From Actinophytocola sp044466355 (GTDB lineage: Bacteria > Actinomycetota > Actinomycetes > Mycobacteriales > Pseudonocardiaceae): a DNA stretch of 64,000 nt. The position numbers and the translations under genes were made by a program. Below are positions 1-7,353 of the stretch, one piece after another (the first letter of the stretch is position 1; each line of letters starts with the position of its first letter). The DNA lies in NCBI RefSeq assembly GCF_044466355.1, contig NZ_JBITMQ010000016.1, forward strand, positions 62,001-126,000. Reading direction: 5' to 3'. A model generated the notes under the pieces. It was given only the letters and a program-made list of their open reading frames with translations, made no database searches and was not told the origin of the DNA.

Positions 1-815
1 GGGGTCACCCGGCCGAAGAGCTGCCTGGTGCGTTCCACGCTGCCGATCACGCCGGGCCGCTCGCTGTAGGCGAAGATCGCCGTGTGCCGGGCCACCGAGC
101 CGCGCACGGTGCTGACCCGGTGCAGCGAGAACCGGCCGCGGAACAGTTGCAGGTCGCCGGGGCGCAGTTCGAGCTCGCGGACGAGGTGGTCGCCGCGGCC
201 GGCGAGCACGGCCTCGACGTCCGCGAAGTTCTCCGCGTCGGCGGAGCGGATGTTCGGGCAGTACTCGAACACGCCACCGTCGTCGGCGGGCTGGGTCAGC
301 ATGCTGACGGTGAACTCGTTGGTGTCGAAGTGCCACGGGTGGGCGCGGCCCGGCGCGATCACGTTGAGGGTCAGGCCGGACAACGGATCGGCCAGCTCGT
401 GCAGCTCGTCCAACCCGAAGCAGTCGGCGACGAAGCGCTGGAACACCGGGCTGGCGTAGAGCTGCTGGATGACCGAGGCCACCGGGATGTGGTCGCGAGC
501 GACGAACGCGTTCCCGCGTTCCATGACCCGGCGAGCCGGATGCCCGTTCGGCAGCGGCGAGTCGAGCGCGATGTTGTACGCGTTGACACGTTCGACCTCG
601 CTGTGCGCCAACGGGGCTATCCGCGCGCATTCCTCCCGCAGCGCGGTGAGCAGCGAGGGTCTGATGAACTCGGGAAGCACGCAACAACCGACATCTGAGA
701 GCCCGGCACGCGTGCTGTCGACGACGGCCCGCCAGCCCGGCCCGTCCGGCTCGGACAAGGGATAGCGGTCGGTGTTCACCACCTGGCCTGCCGGCACCGT
801 TTCCGACACGCTCAT
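1..815 (-). CDS. 2OG-Fe(II)-dependent oxygenase, 3' end cut by window edge
   Basis: This leftward frame stays open from an ATG at 813-815 to the window edge (271 codons visible). A strong GGGAGGGAG ribosome site precedes the start. The visible protein has the facial triad of an Fe(II)/2-oxoglutarate oxygenase: H162-x-D164 in HPWHFDTNEF, H232 in FSLHRVS, and a likely 2OG-binding R243. It resembles the ArpA/BesD-like group of amino-acid oxygenases. The carboxylate ligand is Asp, so hydroxylation is more likely than halogenation, since BesD-type halogenases have Gly there. It is divergent from the NRPS-PKS operon and probably hydroxylates an amino-acid building block or the product. The substrate cannot be read, and the C-terminus is not visible. 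Confidence 0.8.
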   Translation of the reverse strand, partial: MSVSETVPAGQVVNTDRYPLSEPDGPGWRAVVDSTRAGLSDVGCCVLPEFIRPSLLTALREECARIAPLAHSEVERVNAYNIALDSPLPNGHPARRVMERGNAFVARDHIPVASVIQQLYASPVFQRFVADCFGLDELHELADPLSGLTLNVIAPGRAHPWHFDTNEFTVSMLTQPADDGGVFEYCPNIRSADAENFADVEAVLAGRGDHLVRELELRPGDLQLFRGRFSLHRVSTVRGSVARHTAIFAYSERPGVIGSVERTRQLFGRVT

Positions 816-1398
816 GGAGCTCCCTCCCGACGGGTGACACCACAAGGATCGTGGCACACCGTGTTCGGCCGCCGCTCGTGACACGGCCCACATCAGCACG
901 ACATCCGGAGCCGGCGCGAATCCGCCCTCACGCTCCGCCGGGCTCAGGGGGACGGATTTCCGCGTCAATTGTGTCAACCCGCTGATCGGGTGGAAAGACA
1001 TCTACTCAGAGTCATTCCGAATTGTTCAACGCTCAAGTTCGCATACTCGAAAAGCGGTCGAAACCGGGTCGATTCGCGGCGGCATGGAACGGCGAGATGC
1101 GTCCTGTTTGTGACGTACGCAGAAATAGGCCGATCGGCGTGTTGTCCGCACAACTCGCTGATCGGCGCCATTTGCGAAAGCTTCTACCTGAGCGTAGATG
1201 TGATAGGAAAACAGTCAACGTGATGTATGTCACATCAATTCCGGGTTGTTGGCTCGCGTACGTCCTCCCCAAGATGAGACCGGTGGCCGCCTCCGCGTGG
1301 GCCGCGGATTCGGTCGACAATCAATGTTCTTCCGTGTGCCGGGTAATCGGCGCACGGTAGTCGCCTGCCCAAAAACAGATGGAGGGGGGTGAATCAAC
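816..1398. promoter_or_regulatory. Divergent intergenic region of the biosynthetic cluster
   Basis: These 583 bases lie between the leftward oxygenase and the rightward operon. No convincing gene was found on either strand. It is visibly richer in A/T than the flanking genes, as expected for promoters. It contains a short inverted repeat ACCCG-CTGAT-CGGGT at 977-991, a TTGTGA half site at 1108-1113 and a CRP-like palindrome at 1219-1234. It presumably holds the promoters of both transcription units. I could not place -35/-10 boxes with confidence. Confidence 0.5.
1219..1234. promoter_or_regulatory. CRP-like palindrome (CGTGA-N6-TCACA)
   Basis: CGTGA TGTATG TCACA matches the CRP/FNR-family consensus TGTGA-N6-TCACA at nine of ten specified positions. 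It also sits in a wider perfect repeat, TGATGT-ATGTC-ACATCA (1221-1237). It lies 165 bp upstream of the first small gene of the cluster. Actinobacterial CRP-type cAMP receptor proteins use this consensus. Binding here is inferred only from the sequence match. Confidence 0.45.
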
Positions 1399-1488
1399 AT
1401 GCCAGTCGAGACGTTCCACGACTCCATCCTCGATGGTGAGGAGGCCGAGGCCGTGCTCGCCGCCTTCGAGGAGGAGGACGACGAGTGA
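1399..1488 (+). CDS. 29-aa acidic peptide at the head of the NRPS-PKS operon
   Basis: A 30-codon frame with ATG start is preceded by a purine-rich GGAGGGGGGTGA at good spacing. The peptide starts MPVETFHDSILDGEEAEAV and ends in a run of eight acidic residues (EEEDDE tail). It has no Cys, Lys or Arg. It is not recognised from a family. It could be a leader peptide for translational control, a small carrier or scaffold peptide, or a RiPP-like precursor. No ligase or RiPP enzyme is visible nearby. A gap of 116 bp separates it from the MFS gene, so it may be transcribed with the operon. The frame and ribosome site are seen; the role is unknown. Confidence 0.5.
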   Translation: MPVETFHDSILDGEEAEAVLAAFEEEDDE

Positions 1489-1604
1489 GCCGGGCTCGTC
1501 CGTGACGAGCATCCGTGAGTGAGCCGGGGCGCCCCGCGCACTCGCCGGTGGCGGGCAGGCGACAGCCGGCCCGCCACCCCCGGAACTTCTCCGCTAGGAG
1601 GCAC

Positions 1605-2873
1605 ATGACGTCCGCATCCACCGACACCCGGCGCGCCGAGGTCAACCTGCGGCTGCTCTGGTCGGGGCAGCTGGTGAGCCAGGTCGGCAGCGAGGTCACG
1701 AAGCTGGCCCTGCCGCTGTACGCCCTCAGCGCGTTGCACGCGACATCCGGCCAGCTGGGCCTGCTGCGTGCCGCGGCGTTCGCACCGGTCATGGTCGCGA
1801 TGCCGCTCATCGGGGTGTGGACGGACCGGTTGCGGCGCAGGCCGGTGCTGATCGCGGTCAACACGGCGCAGGCGGTCGTGCTCGCACTGCTCGCCGCCGC
1901 CGCGTTCAACGGGGACGCCGTGCTGGTCGTGCTCGTCGCGGGCGTCGCCGTGCTCGGTGTCCTCGCGCAGTTCGCGGAGGTCGGTTATCCCGCGCTGGTG
2001 CCCGCCGTGGTCGGGGAGGGCGACCTCGCCAGGGCCAACGGCAGGCTGTTCGGCGCCCAGTCCATCGCCGAGACCGCGGGGCCCGGCATCGCCGGGTTGT
2101 TGCTCGGGTGGGTCGGGCTCGGGTGGGTGCTGGTGCTCGACGCGCTCAGCTTCCTCGTCGCCACGGCCACCCTGTTGCGCATCCGGGTGGTGGAAACCGT
2201 GCGCGACCGGGCCGAGCGGCACCTGCTCCGCGAGATCACGGTGGGCCTTCGGGCGGTCGTCGCGCACCCGGTGCTGCGCGCCACGATCGCCACCGCGACC
2301 ACGTACAACCTCGTCGACTCGGCCGCGACGACCGTGTTCCTCGTGCACGCCGCCAACGGCCTCGGCATGTCCGTCACCCAGATCGGGATGGTGCTCGGCT
2401 GTGGCAGCGTCGGCGCGATCCTGGGCAGTTTCGCTTCGTCGAGGATCGCTGCGGCGCTCGGCATCGGCCGGGCCATGACTCTCATGCAGGCTGCGGGCAC
2501 GATCCTGCCGTTCGCGCTGGTCCTGCCCGACGACGCGGGACTCGGCTCGGTCGCGCTGTGCACCGCCGTGTTCGTCGTCTGGTGCTTCGCCATCGCCGCC
2601 TACAGCGTGCAGTCGCTCAGCATCCGCCAGTCGGTCACGCCCGAACACCTCCTCGGCCGCGTGATGGCGGGCAGCTGGGTCTTCGTCCTCGGCGCCGTCC
2701 CGATCGGCGCGCTCCTCGGCGGTGCGGCGGGCAACGCGTGGGGCCCCGGCACGGCACTCGTCGTCTGCCTGCTCGCGCTGCCGATCTCCCTGGTCGTGCT
2801 GGCGACGTCGCCGGTACCGCGGATCACGGCGCTGCCCAAGCCCGACCCGGCCTTCTGGGAGCGCCATGGCTGA
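1605..2873 (+). CDS. MFS transporter
   Basis: A 422-residue major facilitator superfamily protein with about twelve hydrophobic segments. The conserved TM2-TM3 loop appears as GVWTDRLRRRPVL. It starts at the ATG following TAGGAGG; the same frame is open further upstream, but that start lacks a ribosome site. The early segment (LLWSGQLVSQVGSEVTKLALPLYAL) is typical of MFS_3/enterobactin-exporter-like proteins. It is the first large gene of the cluster and overlaps the aldo/keto reductase start by 8 bp. It is probably an inner-membrane exporter of the product or an intermediate, alongside the two ABC half-transporters. The substrate is inferred from context only. Confidence 0.85.
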   Translation: MTSASTDTRRAEVNLRLLWSGQLVSQVGSEVTKLALPLYALSALHATSGQLGLLRAAAFAPVMVAMPLIGVWTDRLRRRPVLIAVNTAQAVVLALLAAAAFNGDAVLVVLVAGVAVLGVLAQFAEVGYPALVPAVVGEGDLARANGRLFGAQSIAETAGPGIAGLLLGWVGLGWVLVLDALSFLVATATLLRIRVVETVRDRAERHLLREITVGLRAVVAHPVLRATIATATTYNLVDSAATTVFLVHAANGLGMSVTQIGMVLGCGSVGAILGSFASSRIAAALGIGRAMTLMQAAGTILPFALVLPDDAGLGSVALCTAVFVVWCFAIAAYSVQSLSIRQSVTPEHLLGRVMAGSWVFVLGAVPIGALLGGAAGNAWGPGTALVVCLLALPISLVVLATSPVPRITALPKPDPAFWERHG

Positions 2874-3798
2874 GCGGATGGCGATGACCACCTTCACCGC
2901 CGAGGTGGCCCAGATCCCGGTCGTCGCCGGGTGCTGGTCGTGGGGAAACCGGCGCACCTGGGGGTACGGGACGCGGTTCGGCGACACGGACGTGCGCGCC
3001 GCGGTCGAGACGCTCACCGAGCACGGGGTGCGGTGCTACGACACCGCCGAGGTCTACAGCAGGGGGCGGGCCGAACGGTTGCTCGGCGACTGCGCGGGCG
3101 GCGCCGCGATCGTCTCGACGAAGTTCTTCCCCTACCCGTGGCGCCTGGCCAGGGGCCAGTTCCTGCGCGCGGTCGAGCGCGGCAACCGCAGGCTGCGCAT
3201 CGACCGAGCGCACCTCTACCAGGTCCACCACGAGCCACCGCGCCCGCTCCTGCGGCGACTGGCCGGACACCTCGCCGCCGCGCGCCGCGCCGGGCTCGTC
3301 GAATCCCTCGGCACGTCCAACCTGTCCTCGGACGGGCTGCGCGCGACCGTCGCCGCGCTGGCCGAGCACGGTGAACGGGTCAGCGCACACCAGGCCCGGT
3401 ACAACCTCTGCGACCGCCGTGTCGAACGCGACGGGGTCGCCGACCTCTGCCGCGCGGAGGGCATCGTGCTGCTGGCACACAGCGCCCTCGGCCAGGGCCT
3501 GCTGTCCGGGCGCTACCGCGCGGGTGACGCCATGACCGGCCGCAGACCGCTGAACGAGCAGGTGCTGCGGCAGGCCGACCCCGTGATCCAACTGCTGATC
3601 CGGTACGCCGACCGGCTCGCGACCTCACCCGCCGCGGTCGCGCTCGCCTGGCTGCGGCACCAGGGCGCGGTGCCCATCGTCGGGGTCCACGACCGCCGCC
3701 AGGCGCAGGAGGCGGCACAGGGGCTCGGCGTGACGCTCACCGACAAGATGGCGCTGCGCCTCGACGCGGTGACCCGGCCGTGGCGAGGGAAGTCGTGA
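2866..3798 (+). CDS. Aldo/keto reductase
   Basis: A 310-residue (beta/alpha)8 NADPH-dependent reductase. The catalytic tetrad is visible: Asp and Tyr in YDTAEVY, Lys in STKFF, His in QVHHEP. Strand 7-8 features near the C-terminus (SPAAVALAWLRHQGAVPIVG) match the family. The ATG lies inside the end of the MFS gene (8-bp overlap), which suggests translational coupling. Alternative in-frame ATGs follow at 2878 and 2884. In this cluster it may reduce a ketone or aldehyde derived from the beta-keto unit left by the PKS module, which has no ketoreductase. The family call is firm; the role in the pathway is inferred. Confidence 0.87.
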   Translation: MAERMAMTTFTAEVAQIPVVAGCWSWGNRRTWGYGTRFGDTDVRAAVETLTEHGVRCYDTAEVYSRGRAERLLGDCAGGAAIVSTKFFPYPWRLARGQFLRAVERGNRRLRIDRAHLYQVHHEPPRPLLRRLAGHLAAARRAGLVESLGTSNLSSDGLRATVAALAEHGERVSAHQARYNLCDRRVERDGVADLCRAEGIVLLAHSALGQGLLSGRYRAGDAMTGRRPLNEQVLRQADPVIQLLIRYADRLATSPAAVALAWLRHQGAVPIVGVHDRRQAQEAAQGLGVTLTDKMALRLDAVTRPWRGKS

Positions 3799-5138
3799 CC
3801 GCGGCGGCGGATCGCGCGGAGCTGCGCGACCGGCTGCTGCGCGTGCTCGGCGGCGTGCCGGCCACTCCGTCGCCGTCGCAGTCCCAGATGCTCGCCGCCG
3901 CGGCCGCGAAGGACGGGCTGTCCCCGCACGTCGACCTCGTCTCCGCGCGGATCACCGGGCCGGTCGACGTCCCGGCGCTCCGGGCGGCACTCGACGCGCT
4001 GGTCGCGAGGCACGAGATGCTGCGCACCCACTTCGTGTTCTCCCCGAGCCCGCTGATGGTGATCCGGCCACCGGAACGGGCGCGGCTGACGGCCGAACCG
4101 ATCTCCGGCCTGGCCGACGCGGCGGCACGGGCGGGCGCGCTCATGGCAACCCCGGTCGACGTCCGTTCCACCGCACCGCACCACGCTCTGCTGCTGTCGG
4201 TCGACGAGCGCACGCACGTCCTGCTCGCCCCGCTGCCGCACCTGCGGTGCGACGAGGTCTCCCACGCCGTCTACCTGCGCGACCTGGCAGCCCGGTACGC
4301 GGGCGAGCCGCTGCCACCGCCCGGCAACTACCGCGACCACGCACAGGCCCAGGGCGCGGCACTCGCCGACGGTGTCGCCGTGGCTCGCCGCGCCGCGGCG
4401 CTCGCACCGCCCCTGCCCGCCATGACCTGGCCGAGGACCCCGGAGCGGCGCCGCTACCGCCAGCTCACCGTCGCCGACACCTGGGAGCGGACGTGGCTCG
4501 CCGACGTGACCCGGCGGCTCGCCGCCAGGGGCGTGACGTTCGGCATCGCGTGCGCGGCGGCGTACGTCGCGGCCCTCCACGGCGTGACCGGCGCCGAGGA
4601 CGTGCGGGTCGGCACGTCGATGGCCAACCGCGGCCCCGCGCACACCGGCACGATCGGCCTGTTCGCCACCCAGTCGGTCCTGCGGGTACGGGCCACGGGC
4701 ACGGTCGGCGACGTGCTGACGCGCACCCGTGCGGCGATGCTCGGCGCGATCGACGACGCCCACGTGCCGCTCGCGCCGGTGCTCGGCGCCCTGCGGGCGG
4801 CCGACCCCGCGTTCCGCTCGTCGAGCCTGTACGAGGCGACGCTCGCGGTCGTCAACCAGGGCACCGAGATCCCCGCGGGCGCCGAAACGACCTTCGAACC
4901 GGTGGACGGCTTCGACGTGGCCGACCGGCCCAAGCCCGCGTTCGTGCCAGCGCACCTCGCGGTGCGGCGGGGGACCGCGGACCGGGACACCGAGGTGCGG
5001 TTCGGCTACAACTCCGACCTGCTCACCAAGGACGACGCCACCGGGGTCCTCGCCGCGATGGCGCGCTACCTGCGCGCGGCCGCCGACGACCCCGGCCGGC
5101 GCCTCGCCACCGTGGCGGGGGTGGTGCGCCATGGGTGA
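3795..5138 (+). CDS. Free-standing NRPS condensation-like protein
   Basis: A 447-residue protein of the CoA-dependent acyltransferase/condensation superfamily, equal in size to one C domain with no attached carrier or A domain. The HHxxxDG active-site motif reads PHLRCDE. The second (catalytic) His and the Asp are kept, while the first His and the Gly are replaced. An N-terminal core like C1 (PSPSQSQM) and a distal core (MANRGPAHTGTIGLFA, like C5) are visible. The GTG start overlaps the reductase stop as GTGA and follows GAGGGA; another GTG lies at 3780. It may release the PKS-bound chain onto a nucleophile, or join acyl and aminoacyl units in trans. It could also be catalytically impaired. 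Confidence 0.8.
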   Translation: MTAAADRAELRDRLLRVLGGVPATPSPSQSQMLAAAAAKDGLSPHVDLVSARITGPVDVPALRAALDALVARHEMLRTHFVFSPSPLMVIRPPERARLTAEPISGLADAAARAGALMATPVDVRSTAPHHALLLSVDERTHVLLAPLPHLRCDEVSHAVYLRDLAARYAGEPLPPPGNYRDHAQAQGAALADGVAVARRAAALAPPLPAMTWPRTPERRRYRQLTVADTWERTWLADVTRRLAARGVTFGIACAAAYVAALHGVTGAEDVRVGTSMANRGPAHTGTIGLFATQSVLRVRATGTVGDVLTRTRAAMLGAIDDAHVPLAPVLGALRAADPAFRSSSLYEATLAVVNQGTEIPAGAETTFEPVDGFDVADRPKPAFVPAHLAVRRGTADRDTEVRFGYNSDLLTKDDATGVLAAMARYLRAAADDPGRRLATVAGVVRHG

Positions 5139-7353
5139 CCGCGGACCGCGGTGGTGGGACCTGTCGCCGGTGGCGCTCGCGCTCCGGTGCGCGGTTCGCA
5201 CCGCGGGCACGCGGGTCGCGGCGGCCGCGGCGTCGGTAGCGGATGACCGGCTCACGCGCAGCGCGTGGCGCACCGAGGCGACCGCGCTGGCGGCGATGTG
5301 GCGGTTCCACCGCGACGCGGCGCGCGCGGTGCGGGCGCTCGCGCCGGACCTGCGGACCGACCGGCTCGGGGTGCCGTGGGCGACGGGCACCACGACCGAG
5401 GTGTGGCGAGCGCTCGGCGTCGCGACGGCCCGCTCACACGGGTTCGCGATGGACCTCGCCCGCAGGCGGACGGCCGGGACACTGCACGAACTGCTCGGCG
5501 AGCGGGTGCTCGACGACGACGTGCGGGCCCGGCGCATCGGCTTCGCCTTCTACGCCGAGCGGATCGTCGCCGCGCTGCCTCCGCACCAGCGCGCAGTCCT
5601 CGACGCGTACGCCGAGGGCGTCAACGCGTTCCGCGCGCGGGCGACGCCGTGGGAGTACGCGGTGCTCGGCGCGGCGCCCGCGAACTGGTCGGCCGTCGAC
5701 TCCGTGCTCGTCGCACAGGACATGTTCCACCAGCTCACCGACCCCGCGGGCGGTGAGCTGCGGGACCGGCTCGACGAACTCGCGCCCGGCGCGGGCGACC
5801 TCGTCGACCGGTCGCTGGGCACCACGACCGCGCTCGACGGGACAGAACGGTGCGACCGGGCCGCCGCCGCTCTGCTCCGCCGGGTCCTCACCGCCGCGCG
5901 CGCCGAACAGGCCGACGGCACGCCACTGCGGACCGAACCCGCCGCCGGGTCGAACAGCTGGGTGGTGGGCACCGAACTCGCCAACGACATCCACCTCGCG
6001 CTCGGTGTCCCGAACACCCTCGTCGCGGCCGGGGCGACGATCGAGGGCACCGGGGTGCGCGGGTTCCTGCGCCCCGGGCTCCCGGTGTTCCTCGCGGGCA
6101 CCACCAGGGACCTGTCGTGGGGCCTGACCCGGTTGTGCGGCCGCACCGGCGAACGACTCACCCCTGGTGCGCCAGGGACGGCGACCGTCGTGGACCGCGA
6201 CGAGGTGCTCACCGCGGGCACCGGGACCGCGCGGGTCCGGGTGCGGCTCGCGGAGGCGGGACCGGTGCTGTCGGACGGGTCGGTCCTGCGCTGGCTCGCG
6301 CTCGAACCGGGTGGGATCGAGCTGGGGCTGGGCGACCTCGTGCGGTGCGGCACGGTCAGCCAGGCGTGCGACGCCGCCGCGGTGTCCGGTGCGCCACCGG
6401 TGAACCTGCTGGTGACCGACCGGCACGGCGGGTCCGCGTGGACGGTCGCGGGCCGGCTCGTCCGCCGGGGGAGCGGTGACGGGGTCGTGCCGCCCGAGGG
6501 CGTGCCGAAGGTCGTCGGGCAGCGGGTGCTCGTCACCGCGAACTGCGACCCCGCCGTGGGCATGCCGGACGGGCGGTCGGTCGCCGAGAACGCCTACCCG
6601 CACCACCGCGCCCGGCGCATCGCGGAGTCGCTGCGCGCGGGGCGCCCCGCCCCGGTCGTCCAGTCCGATGTGGACGCCGCGTTCTACCGGCCGTGGCGCA
6701 CGGTCTTCCTGCCCTACCTCGAGCCGCACCCCGCGGTCGCGGCGGCGGTCGCGAGCTGGGACGGCACCGCGGACGTGCACGCGCGCGGCCTGCACTACCT
6801 CGTGCTGCTGCACCGCATCGTGCGCGGGAAGGCGCTGGCGGGCCTCGCACCCCGCACACCGACGGCCGAGCTGTTCGGGGCCACCTCACTCGCCGCCCTC
6901 GACGGCGAGCTCGCGGAGATCGTCGCCGATGCCGACCCGGCGACCGCGCCCGCCGGCTTCCGCGACTGGCCGCACCTGCTGCGCTGGGCCGTGCGGGCGG
7001 CGACGCTCTACCTGGAGCGGCAGCTGGGGCCGGGCGCGCCGGACACGCCATGGGGTGCGGTCAACCGCCTCGGCCTGCGTCACCCGCTGTCCCCGGCGTT
7101 GCCCCGCCTGCGCTGGGCCATCGACCACCCGGACGTGCCGAGGGCCGGTTGCCAGCAGTCGGTCGACGCCGCGGCGGCGGGGTTCGGCGCCGCCATGCGC
7201 ATGGTGAGCGACCCCGTCACCGGGGAGTTCCGGGTCAGCTGGCCGGGCGGGCAGTCCGGCGACCCCCTCGCCACCGGATACCGCGCGCTGCTGCCGCGCT
7301 GGCTCGCGGGCGGGCTGGTCGACCTCACCCCACCCGAGGGGAGCGGGCGATGA
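5131..7353 (+). CDS. Penicillin acylase family Ntn-hydrolase
   Basis: A 740-residue protein of the penicillin/acyl-homoserine-lactone acylase family. The family matures by autocatalytic cleavage, leaving an N-terminal Ser nucleophile on the beta chain. The motif GSNSW places that cleavage before S274, giving an alpha-plus-spacer part of about 273 residues and a beta chain of about 467. The alpha part keeps YAEGVNAF and FYAERI features typical of the family. No clear signal peptide was seen; the N-terminus is Arg-rich with a moderately hydrophobic stretch. Such enzymes cleave acyl chains from amides. Here, downstream of a FAAL-primed lipopeptide line, it probably removes the fatty-acyl cap. 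The start overlaps the previous gene by 8 bp. Confidence 0.88.
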   Translation: MGDRGPRWWDLSPVALALRCAVRTAGTRVAAAAASVADDRLTRSAWRTEATALAAMWRFHRDAARAVRALAPDLRTDRLGVPWATGTTTEVWRALGVATARSHGFAMDLARRRTAGTLHELLGERVLDDDVRARRIGFAFYAERIVAALPPHQRAVLDAYAEGVNAFRARATPWEYAVLGAAPANWSAVDSVLVAQDMFHQLTDPAGGELRDRLDELAPGAGDLVDRSLGTTTALDGTERCDRAAAALLRRVLTAARAEQADGTPLRTEPAAGSNSWVVGTELANDIHLALGVPNTLVAAGATIEGTGVRGFLRPGLPVFLAGTTRDLSWGLTRLCGRTGERLTPGAPGTATVVDRDEVLTAGTGTARVRVRLAEAGPVLSDGSVLRWLALEPGGIELGLGDLVRCGTVSQACDAAAVSGAPPVNLLVTDRHGGSAWTVAGRLVRRGSGDGVVPPEGVPKVVGQRVLVTANCDPAVGMPDGRSVAENAYPHHRARRIAESLRAGRPAPVVQSDVDAAFYRPWRTVFLPYLEPHPAVAAAVASWDGTADVHARGLHYLVLLHRIVRGKALAGLAPRTPTAELFGATSLAALDGELAEIVADADPATAPAGFRDWPHLLRWAVRAATLYLERQLGPGAPDTPWGAVNRLGLRHPLSPALPRLRWAIDHPDVPRAGCQQSVDAAAAGFGAAMRMVSDPVTGEFRVSWPGGQSGDPLATGYRALLPRWLAGGLVDLTPPEGSGR

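Noticed and set aside
1..815. Amino-acid halogenase (BesD type)
   Set aside because: The iron ligand Asp is present in HFD (H162, D164). BesD-type halogenases have Gly there.
1399..1488. RiPP precursor or LysW-type carrier protein
   Set aside because: No RiPP-modifying enzyme, PEARL ligase or LysX-type ligase nearby, and no EDWGE terminus or zinc Cys motif.
1230..3017. 595-codon minus-strand frame opposite the MFS gene
   Set aside because: No ribosome site or recognisable domain; the plus strand has a full MFS protein with AGGAGG start.
3513..5537. 674-codon minus-strand frame across the AKR, C and acylase genes
   Set aside because: Shadow of three overlapping plus-strand genes with clear catalytic motifs; low-complexity composition.
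5131..7353. Beta-lactam resistance or beta-lactam biosynthesis
   Set aside because: Penicillin acylase family members are broad amidases. No IPNS, ACV synthetase or cephem genes are present, and the context is a FAAL-primed assembly line.
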